Positions 39,631 through 53,000 of a DNA stretch of 64,000 nt are shown in pieces. Made by a program: the position numbers and the translations under genes. The DNA is from Sitta carolinensis (Eukaryota; Chordata; Aves; Passeriformes; Sittidae). Numbering within the stretch: position 1 is the first letter of the stretch; each line of letters starts with the position of its first letter. The DNA lies in NCBI GenBank assembly GCA_032173965.1, contig CM063284.1:118394410-118458409 (forward strand), written 5' to 3'. The notes below the pieces were generated by a model, which saw only the letters and a program-made list of their open reading frames with translations, was not told the origin of the DNA and did no database searches.

Positions 39631-42600
39631 ATGCAACTATTGGTCAGAACACACTTTACTCTGCAATCATCTCAGAGACTACTTCTGGGTGTTTTAAGCT
39701 ATAAAGTACATACATAACTGATAATTTCTAATTACAGGAAACAAAAATCTGTTTCAAAAATTAACACATTTAAAATGTATTTTGAGCAGTAGAGAAAGAA
39801 ATCTTTATATAAAGATATACATATACACACAGCATGTAAGCTGGAAACAAATGCACAAATTTAAAGCAATCATTCTTAACCAGTGAGTACAAACTTTTTA
39901 CAGAAAATAGTACTATGCAAAAAAAAATTAAGGTAGTTCAGTAAACTGATACATTTTTATCCTTCTAGGCCTGAGATATTACACTTTACCAGGAAGAAAT
40001 GAACTTTCAACACTGGATTGGCCGTTTCTATTAACTACAAACCCAACAGTTCAACAAAAATCTTTCAAACTGTGGGTTTAGAAGTAGTCTGAAGCTGTTT
40101 CCTCTGGGCACGCAATGTCTGCTAGGGTTGTAAGTAGTGTAGTAATCACAGCTAGGTGTGGACAGGGCATTAGCCATTAAGCAATATGTCCTTAATGACG
40201 AAAGTTTTCAAGTGCACAGTTCATGCCAAAATGCCTTTGATCCTGAAAATTCAACACTGTACAAAAAAGCTTTGAACAGGTTAGCCACAAGAGCACTGCA
40301 GAGTGCTTGAGAGCCTCCTCCTTTATAATAATGGAAGTGAGACTAAACACTGCCTAAGTTTCCTTTCTTAATAAACATAATTGCTCGATGACTTAAAAAT
40401 CCCCAGGTATAGCACAGTTTATCTGAAAAACTGATGCCTCTCATCCTCAGGTTATAGCTTGTTTTTAGTGGTACAAGACTACTTCAAGTAAGTACTTCCA
40501 GTGATCCTTGAACTGAGAGACTGCAATGCTGCACGAGGTACAACAGCCAGGGCTGGCACTGACTGGCATCTCAGTGCGTGGACATGGCTGTATCTTCTTT
40601 TCATTCCCAAATTTTGCAAACCAGGTTTCAATTTAACACTCAACATCGGAGAAGCAGGAGTATGACTAATAAGCTGAACTCCTTTCCTGGATCCAGCCTC
40701 CCCCATGCCATGGGCACGTGGTACAGGTGGCTCACTGCCCTTCAGCTCTACACCTTTCAGCCTTTCACTGAAGTATGGCTTGTCCTAAGGCAATACATAT
40801 TATTCCACCTTTTCCTGAATCCAGACATGTTGTGGAGGAGTGGGACAAGCTCATACAAATGCAAGGCTCCTGAAATGAGGAACTGGAGGGAAAAAAATTA
40901 TTTTTTGCAAGTAATGTTGGAAGACCACAAAAACACAGCTTTGAAATCAGAATTTTAACTTCTACAAGGGTTAGCAAGGCAAGTCCATTATTGTATTACA
41001 GAAAAACACTGTTTGAAAAGCAGAATACATCTGTGAAATGCACAGCATAGATTTTAGTTTGCATCAAGCAGTACTTTTTTATGTTAATACTTTTTTTTTG
41101 TAGGAAAAAATATAAAGACAACTAGAATCTAAAAAATGTCTTCAAATGCGAAATTATAATGGTCACAACAATATCCCCCACAAAACTACATGAACGGACA
41201 ATAAGCTACCTTCCACTGGCAGATAAGATTACTGGAAATTCTTGCAGTATTTTCATGGTATTCACTCCATATAAAATGGAATTCTATAGGTGAAATTAGC
41301 ATGTAGCTTAGCAACACCCAAACACTTCCTCTGTACAAATTAAATTACATCACAAACCCCTCAAAGGAGGAATTTAGCTTTTATTCTCTAAATAAATATC
41401 ACAGCATATTTACTTATTTTGCTTTAATTTTTCCTAGACATTTTGTACATAAAATATATTCTGACAAACTCCCCTGATGGATTACTTTGCTATTTTTTTC
41501 TCTCCTAGCAACTACATATACCACAGTATGATAATCTCCCTTTAAAACTGAAAGCATGGTGATTTCCATAACTGCCAGTATTTTTGCTATTTAAAACATA
41601 AAGGGTGAAACATAAGAAATCTAATGAAAAACTGAACAGAAACCCCCCTTGCTACACTGTGGATAAGATTAAAGGTAGGAGAGAAAGCTTAACACCAACT
41701 TTACTTATATTTGTCTGCTCTTAAGGCAGAAAAAAAATGGGAGGTGATGGAGGTCTGAAAAAATCTTTGAGACAGAAGTATAATTTTCAAGGAACCACAT
41801 TTGGATTTGCGTCATTGTCAAAGCTGGGGAAGTCCACCTCTGGCTTGTAATGAGGCACAGAAACTTCTCATGCAATTGAGGAGCAAGCATTTTGTAAACT
41901 CAGAAGAATAACTCACCTCTTCACAGTAGGTGGGAGAAGTGACTGAATTCCTAAATCTACAAATGTCAGCAGCATGTGTATTCTAAGAAAAGGGAAGACA
42001 ACATTCACAACATGAATTGTCATAGCTCATGACAATTAACTCCCTGCAGGTCAGAGCTAAGCATCACCACCACCTGCTTAATCCAGAAAAAACCTGGGCT
42101 CCACAGCTCACACAAACAGGGAACCAGATGTGAAGTCAGGCATATTCTTGCCTCCCTCAACAAGCAGACTCTCTTTTCATCTCTGACTGAGTTTCCATTT
42201 AGGCATGCATATGCAACAGCACACCAGTTTGGGCAAAGTTTTTTAGAAGTAACTATCCAATTTTCCTGTATTTATCAATCTGAAGTACCAGATATATGAA
42301 AATCCTTCAGAGAGTAACTTGGTATCATGCCGAGCACACCGGAAAGTTCTGGGCACTGATCATTTGCTACTACAAAGACCAGATAGAAGAGACTCTGAGC
42401 TTATGAATATGGGAACTGCCTCCACGTACGTGCTAAATCTGTGCATGTCAAAGCCTGCTACATGTGAGCAGGAGGCTGCTCTGATTCCAAACCCCTCTCT
42501 CTGACAGAGAATACCAGGTGACTCATCTCCTTGATATGCACATGCATGATTTCATCGTAGGTAAGAGACCTTTTCTTTCCAAAATGCAGGTGGTGTCAAA

Positions 42601-42855
42601 CTCCATCAGACCAAATAAACATCACACCAGTGATGTCCCTTAAAGTGAAAACAGTTCTGCTAATAATAACTTGGCAAATTTGATGTCAATACACATTTCT
42701 GAAAAAATTATGGGGTGGATTGGAAGACACATGGACAAACAGCTGGGAGGGAGGTAATCCTTCTTTCTAGGACACTTTTTTGTATCTATGGTCAAAACTG
42801 ACAGGCAAGCTACCAAAATGTATTCAATGCTAAAGTATCAAAAAAACCCCACCAA

Positions 42856-42886
42856 AGTATAAAAGTATAGTATAAAGTATAAAAAC
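42856..42886. repeat. AGTATAAA minirepeat
   Basis: About four imperfect copies of AGTATAAA in a row, flanked on both sides by ACCCCACCAAA / ACCCACCAAA, so the flanks also form a short direct repeat. Confidence 0.75.
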
Positions 42887-45800
42887 CCACCAAATCAAGA
42901 AGGGAAAAAAAAGCTACAAAAATGCATAATGCCAAGCATTGCACAGATTTATATCTTGAGCTTTGCAAAGAGACAAGAACTATAATACATCTAAAAAGGA
43001 AAATCAATTCTATAATTATTACCAGTGAAGTAACATGGCCATAATATGTGTTGATATAAAAGGATAATTCAGTACCTATAAAGACAGTTTCATCTTTAAC
43101 AAAACTGATAAATCTATCTTCAGTATCTTCATATAGCTGCCATTTAAACCTACAAACCCCTACTCAAGTAGGACAAATTATTTTTTCCCTCACAGTCCTG
43201 TCTAGATTTCTGCAGCTATCAACAGCCCACAGCTGAACTCATGGGACACAATGAAGGCCTCCAAGACATCAAGGCTGCCAGATTCTGAAGGTGTGTGATG
43301 ACTTTACATTAGGTTCTTCATTGTGCTGGCAAAAAAACACTCTGTGCACTGATGGAACTGACATCATTTATCCACACGAAATTTTTCATTACAATACAGA
43401 AAAAATGCAGTCAGGTATTAACTAGTGAGGCTCTTTCCATCCCCCAGCCACACCCAAAAGTGCAGATCTGCACAGCCTCTTAGAAATCTCCTATCAAAGG
43501 ACTGCTTTCAGGAATAGCACCAACCCATGCCAAAATACTATTAGAATGATATACTTGGTCATAACGAAATGGCTGAGATAAAAACTATTTTAAAAAGCAC
43601 AAAACATTTGAAAACATAATAATCACCCATTAATTTTATGATATCTATCAATGTAATTTAAAGGTATTAGACTTCCACTTTTTTCACCAACAGAAAAACA
43701 CTAACAAAAGTTAATTGTTATAGAAATACTGAGAATTTCATCTGAAGAATTAAGTTACTGAAAATACGCAAGCTTGAAATGAAAGCTAAAAAAATGAGGG
43801 ATAAAAACTATGACCTCCACTACTATGAATAAAAGCCTAGGAACAAAAATAAAGTAAATTTCAATAGCTGCAATTATGATGCTTCACCTATTGTATTTGA
43901 ATGAAAGCAACAGGATACAAAAATAATTTTTGCCATGATGCACAAAGCAAAATTTTTAAAATCAAATTATTTAAATCATTATCATCTGCAAATATAATGA
44001 ATTCACCATATTATATAACAGGTATAAGGGTTAACTACTAAGGAAGTGTTTAGCTAGTTTACATGACCTTGGAAACTCTTAGTAAAAAAATATCCAAGTT
44101 GCAACTGGAGTTGTTACATTTGTTGGTCCAGATACAATTTCTGGAATGCTGCTCTGAAAACTTTCACTGCACGGCCACACTTATATTCCAGATAACACCA
44201 ACAAAGATAGTACTAACCATAAAACAGTTACTTCACTTCCCCAAACAACAAATAACAGACACCACCAAAAAAACAAACCTACGAAGATCACTTCAGAAAA
44301 AAATCTTTCTTTCTTTTTCTCCATTCATCTGCATACCCTGGAAACAATTTTCAGAAAGAGACAATACTGAAAACATCATGTAGGTCTCATCTGCCAGAAA
44401 AGACCTTAATCACCAGCTTATTCAGCTTTCATTCTTCCTGCTCAGTTTCTTACAACCACACTTTCCTTGCCTATACATGAGGTACCATAAATTCTTAAGT
44501 AACTGACATCATTCCCAAAGACAAATCACCTAGATGGCCGGACAAAGCTGATTAAAAAGATACAGTACATCCATACGAGCTTCATTTGAATGCGTGGGAG
44601 GAACCGACAGTGGTGCCAGCACATTTATGTAATGTGGTCACTGCAGATGTTCAGACACTTTGAGTTGTCAGCTGGATTTGGAGATACACATCACAAAGCA
44701 GACTGGCAATTTAAAGAACCCTCCAGGTGGTGTTGTGTGGATTTTAACATGGTGAAACATCTCAAAAAACATGCTGGGATATCTACCATATAGAACAGGT
44801 TTTAAAAACCTCAATGACACATTCCACCATGGGCTAATTAGAATTAATTTGTGCCACATAGCCTCAAGAGCTGCTCTTGGAATACTTAAAACTTCTTAAT
44901 CATCCTTAAGAAGGTACCTTTTTGCCATAATTTGATCCATGATTGCAAGAAAATTCAAAGTAGCAAACCTGAAAATTCTAAATTCCAAAACTTGTCCATC
45001 TACATATACCACGTTTTAGTGCTTTTATTTCTTGCTGAAGTGTGTGCCTGACAGAGAGAATGAATAAATAACCTCATCTGTCCCTTTACCACTGCAAATG
45101 AAAGGCAGAGGGTTGCACTTGGGCCACCTTTGTACCCTTTACAATGAATCAAAGGACAAGAGCAAAGAATGCATGGTTCTTCAACACCACTATACAAGAA
45201 TTCCTATCTCAAATAGGTGAAACATCTACCCATGAAAATCCTCTTCCACACCTATATTTTTTTTCCTTTTAAATTACACACTCAGATACACCTTTCGACT
45301 GGCCTTCCTAGCAGTTTTACACATTCAGGTTTTTTTCCTCCTTCACACTGCTGTTGAAATATTTTACCTCTGTGTTTTTAATATAAAAAAATATAGCTCA
45401 TGCTTCTAAATATCACGTTTGCTTGATGAGTTCTAGTTGAAGTTGTAAGTTAAAAAAAAGACAAACCAGCATTCTTAGACAAGAAAGTAGGAGATGCTAA
45501 AGGTATGCGCTTCATCTTGTGAATGAGAAGGACAAATTATTGGAGTTTTCAGACTTATGATGAAGACTCAGCATTACCAAGCACAGACCTTCCACATCTC
45601 TTCACTAGCTAGTTTCATTCAAACACTGCCCAAGAACCTTAAAAACAAGCAGCTTGGCAGTCTTTTCCTCAAAATGATAACTAATAAGTCAAATAATAAG
45701 TTGATACTTAAATACTTGAAATATACTCAGGAAGGTGAACATTCAAGAAAGATAAATGCAGTTGCTTATCATGCCAACAGTATTTTAATGTCTCTGGAAT

Positions 45801-48800
45801 ACTAAGAAAACATTTTGTTTTAAAACCAGAGATGCTTTCTAGTCTAAAGCAGAAGAAGACAACATCATGTTGCTCTCCATGGCAAAAAATATTCCCAGTA
45901 ATCAGAATAACCCATGATTACTGCTGGAGGCTTAAATAAGTCTTAGAGATCCAGCATAAAAAAAAGCTATCATCAAAGACATGTCCTTATCTAACAGAGC
46001 AATTTTTCACAAATAAGCCTAAACATATTAATTTCATTCAGTGAAAAAGCAATATGCTGTAGTTAAAGTGAAAGCAAGGCCAAAGAGTCCAGCACTAATG
46101 CCTACTGCAGTATTTGCACCAGTAATTCTGTATTACTGGTCCTGGGCCCCTGTTTATGTGCTCAGACCCTGAAGACTTTGCCTTCATCCTCAACCCTTTT
46201 CCATCTCAAATGGCAGCATCAAATCAAGGATTACAGACTAACCAGACCCTTCTTCCCTAAGCATGAGTCCCTGGTCTCCTCGAAAGTATAGGAGCAGAAC
46301 TGCTATCTTCTAAGGTAGACAAAAGAATCTATAGGAGAGCCATTAAGACAAGGGACTGGAACTTATGAAACAGGAGTGTTACTGTGACGCAGACAGAAAC
46401 ACACAGCAACACACACAACAGGTGTTCAGGCAGAGAAGAAGAAAGGAAGTCTCTAGTTTATTGTTGACCTCGTATCTCTCAGTTTCTGGACAGTGATCAG
46501 AGATTGGACAGAGAGGTTACCACCTCTCCATCTCCACTGGTCACTTGAGAAGTCCATCAGGTGATATCTTTTACAAAGGAATGCAAACATGATTCTTGTT
46601 TATCTTACAATTCATGAGAACTGACTCTACTATACTAAAACAAATCAGAAGGCTTATTTTCAGGGACAACACAGGAGAGATACCAAAAACATCTAAGTGA
46701 AAGGATGTGTGTCTGCATAGCTGAGGTTGGAACAGAGATGCTGAAGATGGACGCTTCACTGTCCATCCACTAGATGTCAACTGTCTTTCAACCAGATCAT
46801 ACAAGACATGAAAGGTAACTGCTCTTAGGGCAGACAAACAAAGTCCCTTACCTTACCTACAATCTTTCTACAATTTCTCAGCAATAGAGCAGAGTTTTAA
46901 AAGGATTTTGACCTCTAATTTTATTGTAGCATTATTTTTCAGAACAGTACTGAGAAAGATTTAAAATGCAGACAACCCATGCACATTTCAGCCAAGTGTA
47001 ACTAGCTAGTTCAGAAATGCAGACTAAAAAAAAAAATAAATAAAGATTGATATATAAGGTTTGACCCACAACTTAGAAAACTAAAGAACATAATCACTTC
47101 ACTAATTATCTACTTTAATTACAAAACCATTTCATCTGCCTTGCAAACTGCAAATCTCTCATCTTGGTTTAAACCAAACATTACATTCCTGAATGCACCA
47201 AGGAATTTTCACTAATGTTTTGTTTTCCTGAAATAGAAAATGTACGACCATGGTTTGCTAAAACAGTGAAAACCTGCAGGATGCCTGGGATTGAATATAA
47301 AAAAAAGGTATCGAAAAAGCACTGCAATGACATGACATGATATATAACCAAGTTTCACCACGTCAATTATGAAACTTGACATCGAATTATTTCAGTTTGT
47401 TTTATGTCAAATTAACCCGTATCAGAAGCTTCCTCTGGATATCACTGCCCTGGTGATTTACCAAACCCTTCCCAATTGCTAATCTGCGGACTAAGGACAA
47501 AATCACATTTTCACAGTCCCCCTTTGAAAGCTATTTCAGGCCTGTACTCTCTACTGGTTGACTTCAATGTTGAGACAAGAGTCAAAGGAAGAGTATGGTT
47601 TCAGAAAAAATTACAGAAAACAGAACTTGTAAACAAAGTCTCTATCTGAACCTTCAATAGAATGAGGACCACTTCCAAAACCAGGATTCTCTTTCCCTGT
47701 GCTCTTGCTTTTTCAAGTCACTTCAACCCTCAGTAAAAACTACCCCTCCTCCCAAATTACTAAGCACTTTAACAATCACACTCTGAAAGATGCTGTCACT
47801 CCATAGTTAGAGCACAGTTCTCATACCTGCACCCACCCAAAGTCAGCTCACCATTCAGAAGCAGGACTGCTGAAGCTGCTTGCGAATTAGGTGCTAGGCA
47901 CACCTCAAATATGTCCCCTTTTTCCCAGATGCATGCAGGCGGCAGTCCTGAATCTAATGGAATTGGAGACAAGGCAGCAGCACAGGGGTCCCAAGATGGA
48001 GGCACAGATAATAACAGGACCTATGAGAAAACACCATGGACCAGACATATATGAAGCAGTTCACATCCTTGTGAGGACCCAAGAGAGGCTTAAAAGACCA
48101 CTGGAACAGAAGAGTAAAAAGAGTGAAACACTGCTATGAAAGTGCTAGAGGCTACTATATGGTTTCAACACAAGAAAATTAATGCAGAGGCACTGAAGAA
48201 GCAATTGAGAAGCAAGCCCAGTGCTGGAAACTGTAACTCAGTAACTGCTGCCTCACTGGAGGCCTCTATTGTGCAGGCGCTGCCATACTCTACACACTAT
48301 CTTTTTTTTCATTCACTGCAGAGAATTAGCGGCACAGTCCATAGCCACCTGCAAAGACTTTCAGGTCACGAGAAGCGGGATGAAAGCATACACCACCATT
48401 ACATGACAAAACACACACACACACTCCTAGGTGTCCATGGAAGACTTAAAAACTCACAGCTTTCTCTTCCTGACAAGAGCAACTTCCTCCTGTTTCCCAA
48501 AGCATTGATCAGTGGAAGCCCTAACAAGCAGAGACATGCCTAAAATCTTTTTACGTATTACTCTAACAAATAATCTATACTTTCACAATAGATCCATCTT
48601 CTTTATTTACCAAACACTCCCACTGGCACTTTTAGAGTAAAGTGAAGCACCAGGCCTCATAAAGACACCTAAAACTTTCACAGAAGGTTTTTCAGAGGCT
48701 GTATCTGGGCTTAAGCCACCATGTAAGAACACAAAGAAAGCAATGCTACAAAGCAGACAACAGAGGGGAGAAGATACAACAGATGAAACAAATGTGGATC

Positions 48801-49984
48801 AACATGTGCATTCAACAAAACCATGTTGTTTTCACAACAATCTCATGCAGGGGTAATATTCTGTAATCACACATATCACAATTATCTGATCTTCACCTTC
48901 TCCCGAGGGGAAAAAACCCCAAAAGGCACTGGTGGCACAACTCTCATACTGCCTTTTGTCAGTCCTCAATCTCTGTTCTCACAAGTAACACAAAGGAGAT
49001 TTCAGGCATGTCTTTCATGAGCTATCTTCTACAGCAGAGATGAAGAGCTACTAAGAGAGGACAGCCATGCACATCACCTTTTCCATCCTCAAGTTTTACT
49101 TCAACAGTGACGCTGTTCTGCTGTTGATCCATTCTCTTCTCAAATGCCAGCATGCATGAAATGGAAGCCAATAAGTTTACTGCTGCAGCTTCTTCTCTTC
49201 TATGATGATCCAGCAAACATATCAGCAGTAGAGCCTATTTCATCTCCGGTACGTTGACAGTTCCCAGGAATGCTCTCCTGGTGCTACTCTGGGCAGATGG
49301 CATATGGCATCCCAATTTGCTCAAGGCACTACTCCCAGGCCAGGGGTTGAGTTCCCCACAAGCCCCTAATGAACCCACACACAAATATCTCCACAGGATT
49401 GAATGCACTTCAGGACATGATTCAAAATAATTCTGCCAATCAACATAATCAACATACTGTGGGCTCTACTAAATTCAGGAGAAATGGATGGCTGAACAAC
49501 TGTGCACACATGTACACAGTCAATCCAGATTTGTTTGACTTGGCAACTCAGTAACATAAAGAACAGCTATTATGGTATGACTGCCCTTGGCCTAAGACAT
49601 GCTTCAGGGCAAGCTCTACAAAGCTTGAAGGAGATATGTAACAACATGTAACCTGGAAACAGGAAAACCAAAAGGACTAAGAATCCCAGCAGTTACCTGA
49701 CATCATCCCAAAGCACTCCCACCCGTAACTGTGTCATTCTGACCAAAAGCTTCTAAAACCTCACTATAAATGATAAAGTCTAGAAATCTAATAAGTAAAA
49801 ACTTCTTACTTAGAAAGATCAAGTCAGAGCAACAAATATTCCCAAAATGGTTAACTTTAGGATATTATTTTGTCTCATGACTTGATGAACACAGGACACC
49901 ATGGAAGCAAATGCTACAATGAATACTTTTTTCTACACTATTCTGAATTTATGCAGCCCCCACCATATGCTTATTCAGTTACCA

Positions 49985-50070
49985 CATTTTCATACATATC
50001 TATATATTTATTTTCATATATATATATATATTTTATATATACACACTCACTCCCACATACAAACACACAC
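49985..50070. repeat. AT- and AC-rich microsatellite patch
   Basis: A TATA run at about 50019-50041 followed by ACACAC-type units. Simple sequence, no gene. Confidence 0.85.
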
Positions 50071-53000
50071 TAGCAAGCCTTTTAAGTATGCTAAACAATT
50101 CTCCAAAGACAAATTACAGGACTGAGACTCATGTTTTCACACAAGCATAGCAACCATAGCTACTTTTCATGAAAAATATGCAGAGGAAAGACTGTCAATT
50201 TTACATGAAAATAACCTTTCATTTGTCCATTATTTCTAAATCAATACTCATACAGACAAGAAAACAAAAAAATTTCATATTTTGAAGTCAAACAACCCAA
50301 ATTTTTAAATTGAATATTTTACAGGTAAAAAAAAGTATATTGTTTCTTTTGACTTAACAGACTTAATAAAGCATTTGTTCAAAACTTATCAATAGTCTTT
50401 TTAAAATGTTCTATCAAGCCAAGTCTATCTAATATTTGAAACACGCAGAACCATGGACTCACATAATAAAGATGAAATTACAGATTTTGAAGCTGTGTGA
50501 GTAATAATATATAAAAGACACAGGGTGCACAATGCTTCTTCAGAAATACTAAGTACCTGAATACAGTGCATTACTTAATTTGAATAACACCACGGAATTA
50601 ATCGGCCCACTCTTGTTTGCTGAGAAAGTGAAACAATTACACACAGTTCAGCTGTTATGGACATTCCTCCAACTGCAATGGAAACAACTTGAGTCAGTGT
50701 TGCCACACACTGGGTGGCCTCTGCCTGCATATCCCTGCTCCCTCCCTTGCACCAACACTCCTCAGATCCTGCAAGAAAACCAGGGAGAGACAAATGAGCA
50801 GAAAATTACTGTTACAAAAATTAAAGGGCTTTCTGCTGCTGCAGCTCAGCAAACCAGCTTTCCACAGGGTCAGAGGAGTGCAACTGTCAGCACTAGAGCA
50901 GGAGTAAAGATAGGCAGCTAAAAGCAATTACTGCGCAAGCAATACTGCTTACATTTAACACCAGGAGCACCTTGGAACTATGACTGAAGACATTAAATTA
51001 AACCCTTACCTGAAAAAGAATTTCCATTTAAAATAATATTAGTAATAAAAACTATGGCTCCTTCCAACAATAATCATCAACCACAAAGCCTCTCCAAGCA
51101 CCAAGCACAGCATTACAACGTGTCAAGGCAGAATTAAAAAATCTGCCCTCCTGTTTTTCATGACACATTAAACACAAAAATCATTGTACTTAACTGTAAC
51201 AATTTTAATTTCAAGTGTCAGAAACAAAAACCTTCTGTAACATGTATCATTACACCAAGAAACAAACTTAAAATGTTTTTTTTAGCCTTTTTGACCTCTC
51301 CCAACTTAACCAGACTGTCACCCACACTCAGCATAAAAGAAAAATTTGATCTTTGATTCACATATTGCTTCCAACACAATCATATTTTTCAGCATGTAGC
51401 TTCTTTCCCATGTTCTCATCTAAATACAACAATATTAGGAATGATGAGAAATGTCTTAAACTTCATTAGTCTTAATTGTCTTTGCTATTTATTCAATCAA
51501 TCATGAATAATAGCTCCTTGTCTAATCCTCTCAAATTATCTTTCCTAAAAAGCTCGTGAAAATGGATTAGCCTAGTAGTGCACAGCTGATTATTTCACTT
51601 ACAGTCTGTTGTATCAAGAGGTGATAGGTGGAGAATTTTAACCAAAGGCCTTTAATTAAAACAAACAATCCCTTTAGGACTCAAGAGGGAAGGGCATTGT
51701 AAAAATAACATCATAATATCACAAGAAAAAGAAAAAACACAAGGCAACCATAGCTTCAACTATTCAACACCCTTGTGGAGATGAAGCCTTTCTCTTTAAA
51801 AGAGCCTGAAAGTCAATACAGATCACAAAGTACAAGCCCAACACAAAACTTCAGGAATTTAGTACCTGCGATTTGCTAGGTTTGGCTTCTAGTCTTCACT
51901 TAAAGTACACTGCAAAACTCCTGCAATAATCTGCAATGAGATTCAAAGATATAAGCAGAAGGACTAGATGCAAAGGACAACCACTATCCTTTTTGAAAGG
52001 AGAAGGAAAAAACACTGTGGGGACAACAATTTTTTTTTTTAATAGCTAGGACATTATGAGCCTCTCAAGGTTAAAAACTCAAGATTATTTTTTGGTTTTA
52101 ATTCAGGCAATAAAGCTTTACCATTTTGTCTGTCCATCTGTGAGCTAAATACTAAGTGTCTTATCTGGACAAAAATGCAATCAGTTTATTTTGTCCAAAT
52201 GAAAACAAGTTAGGAAAAGCTTATTAAATATAAATTCAGTGGAAAGTGCAGAAATTCCTATTATCCCCAAGCTAAAAGAAATGTAGCTCAGACTTCACAA
52301 CAGAATAGCACAATGGTAGAACTCCATAACCAATGTACAGTCTAGATCTCATAATAAACAAGAGCATTAAAAAACACATGACCTTCACTATCCATATATA
52401 GACATTTATTATTTAGCAGTTTCGCACTATAGTTTGCAGCTATTAAAAACTACAGATTTTTCTTTGCCCAATAACAGAAAAAGTTCAATTATTGCAGCTG
52501 AAGTCTAAAATTCCACATGTACTAATCAAGGAAATTAAAGTGTTACAGGCTTTGGAAAACTGGTTACAGGACTTTACCATTGCAAAAGAAAAGAAAAGGC
52601 TGTACTTACAAGACACACACCCCTGTCACACATACACATTTTAGGAGATTACTGTGGCACCTGAACTTTACTGGAAAGTTTAAGAAAATGGAAGTACAAG
52701 TTCATGCCTGACTAAACAGGAAACCTCCTCCTCAGCATGCCATCAACTGCAGCATCAATATATGGGGTGTACTAGCTACAATCACAAAGCAAGAAACAAC
52801 ATAGGCCAGTGTAACTCCTGCCATGACAGCTACAGTTCCTCCACCACCAGACTATGCTATTGAAAGCATTTTTTGAGAGTGTTAACTTTCTCTGATCTAG
52901 ATATAACCGAGTCCCTCAGGAAATTACTTGCTTGCCATCATCACAACACCATATGTACCTCCATTCTTAAGATAACTAAGAGCCATCAGATCATGCAGAA

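Noticed and set aside
39420..39704. 94-codon Lys/Gln/Asn-rich plus-strand frame
   Set aside because: It is built on an A-rich low-complexity tract.
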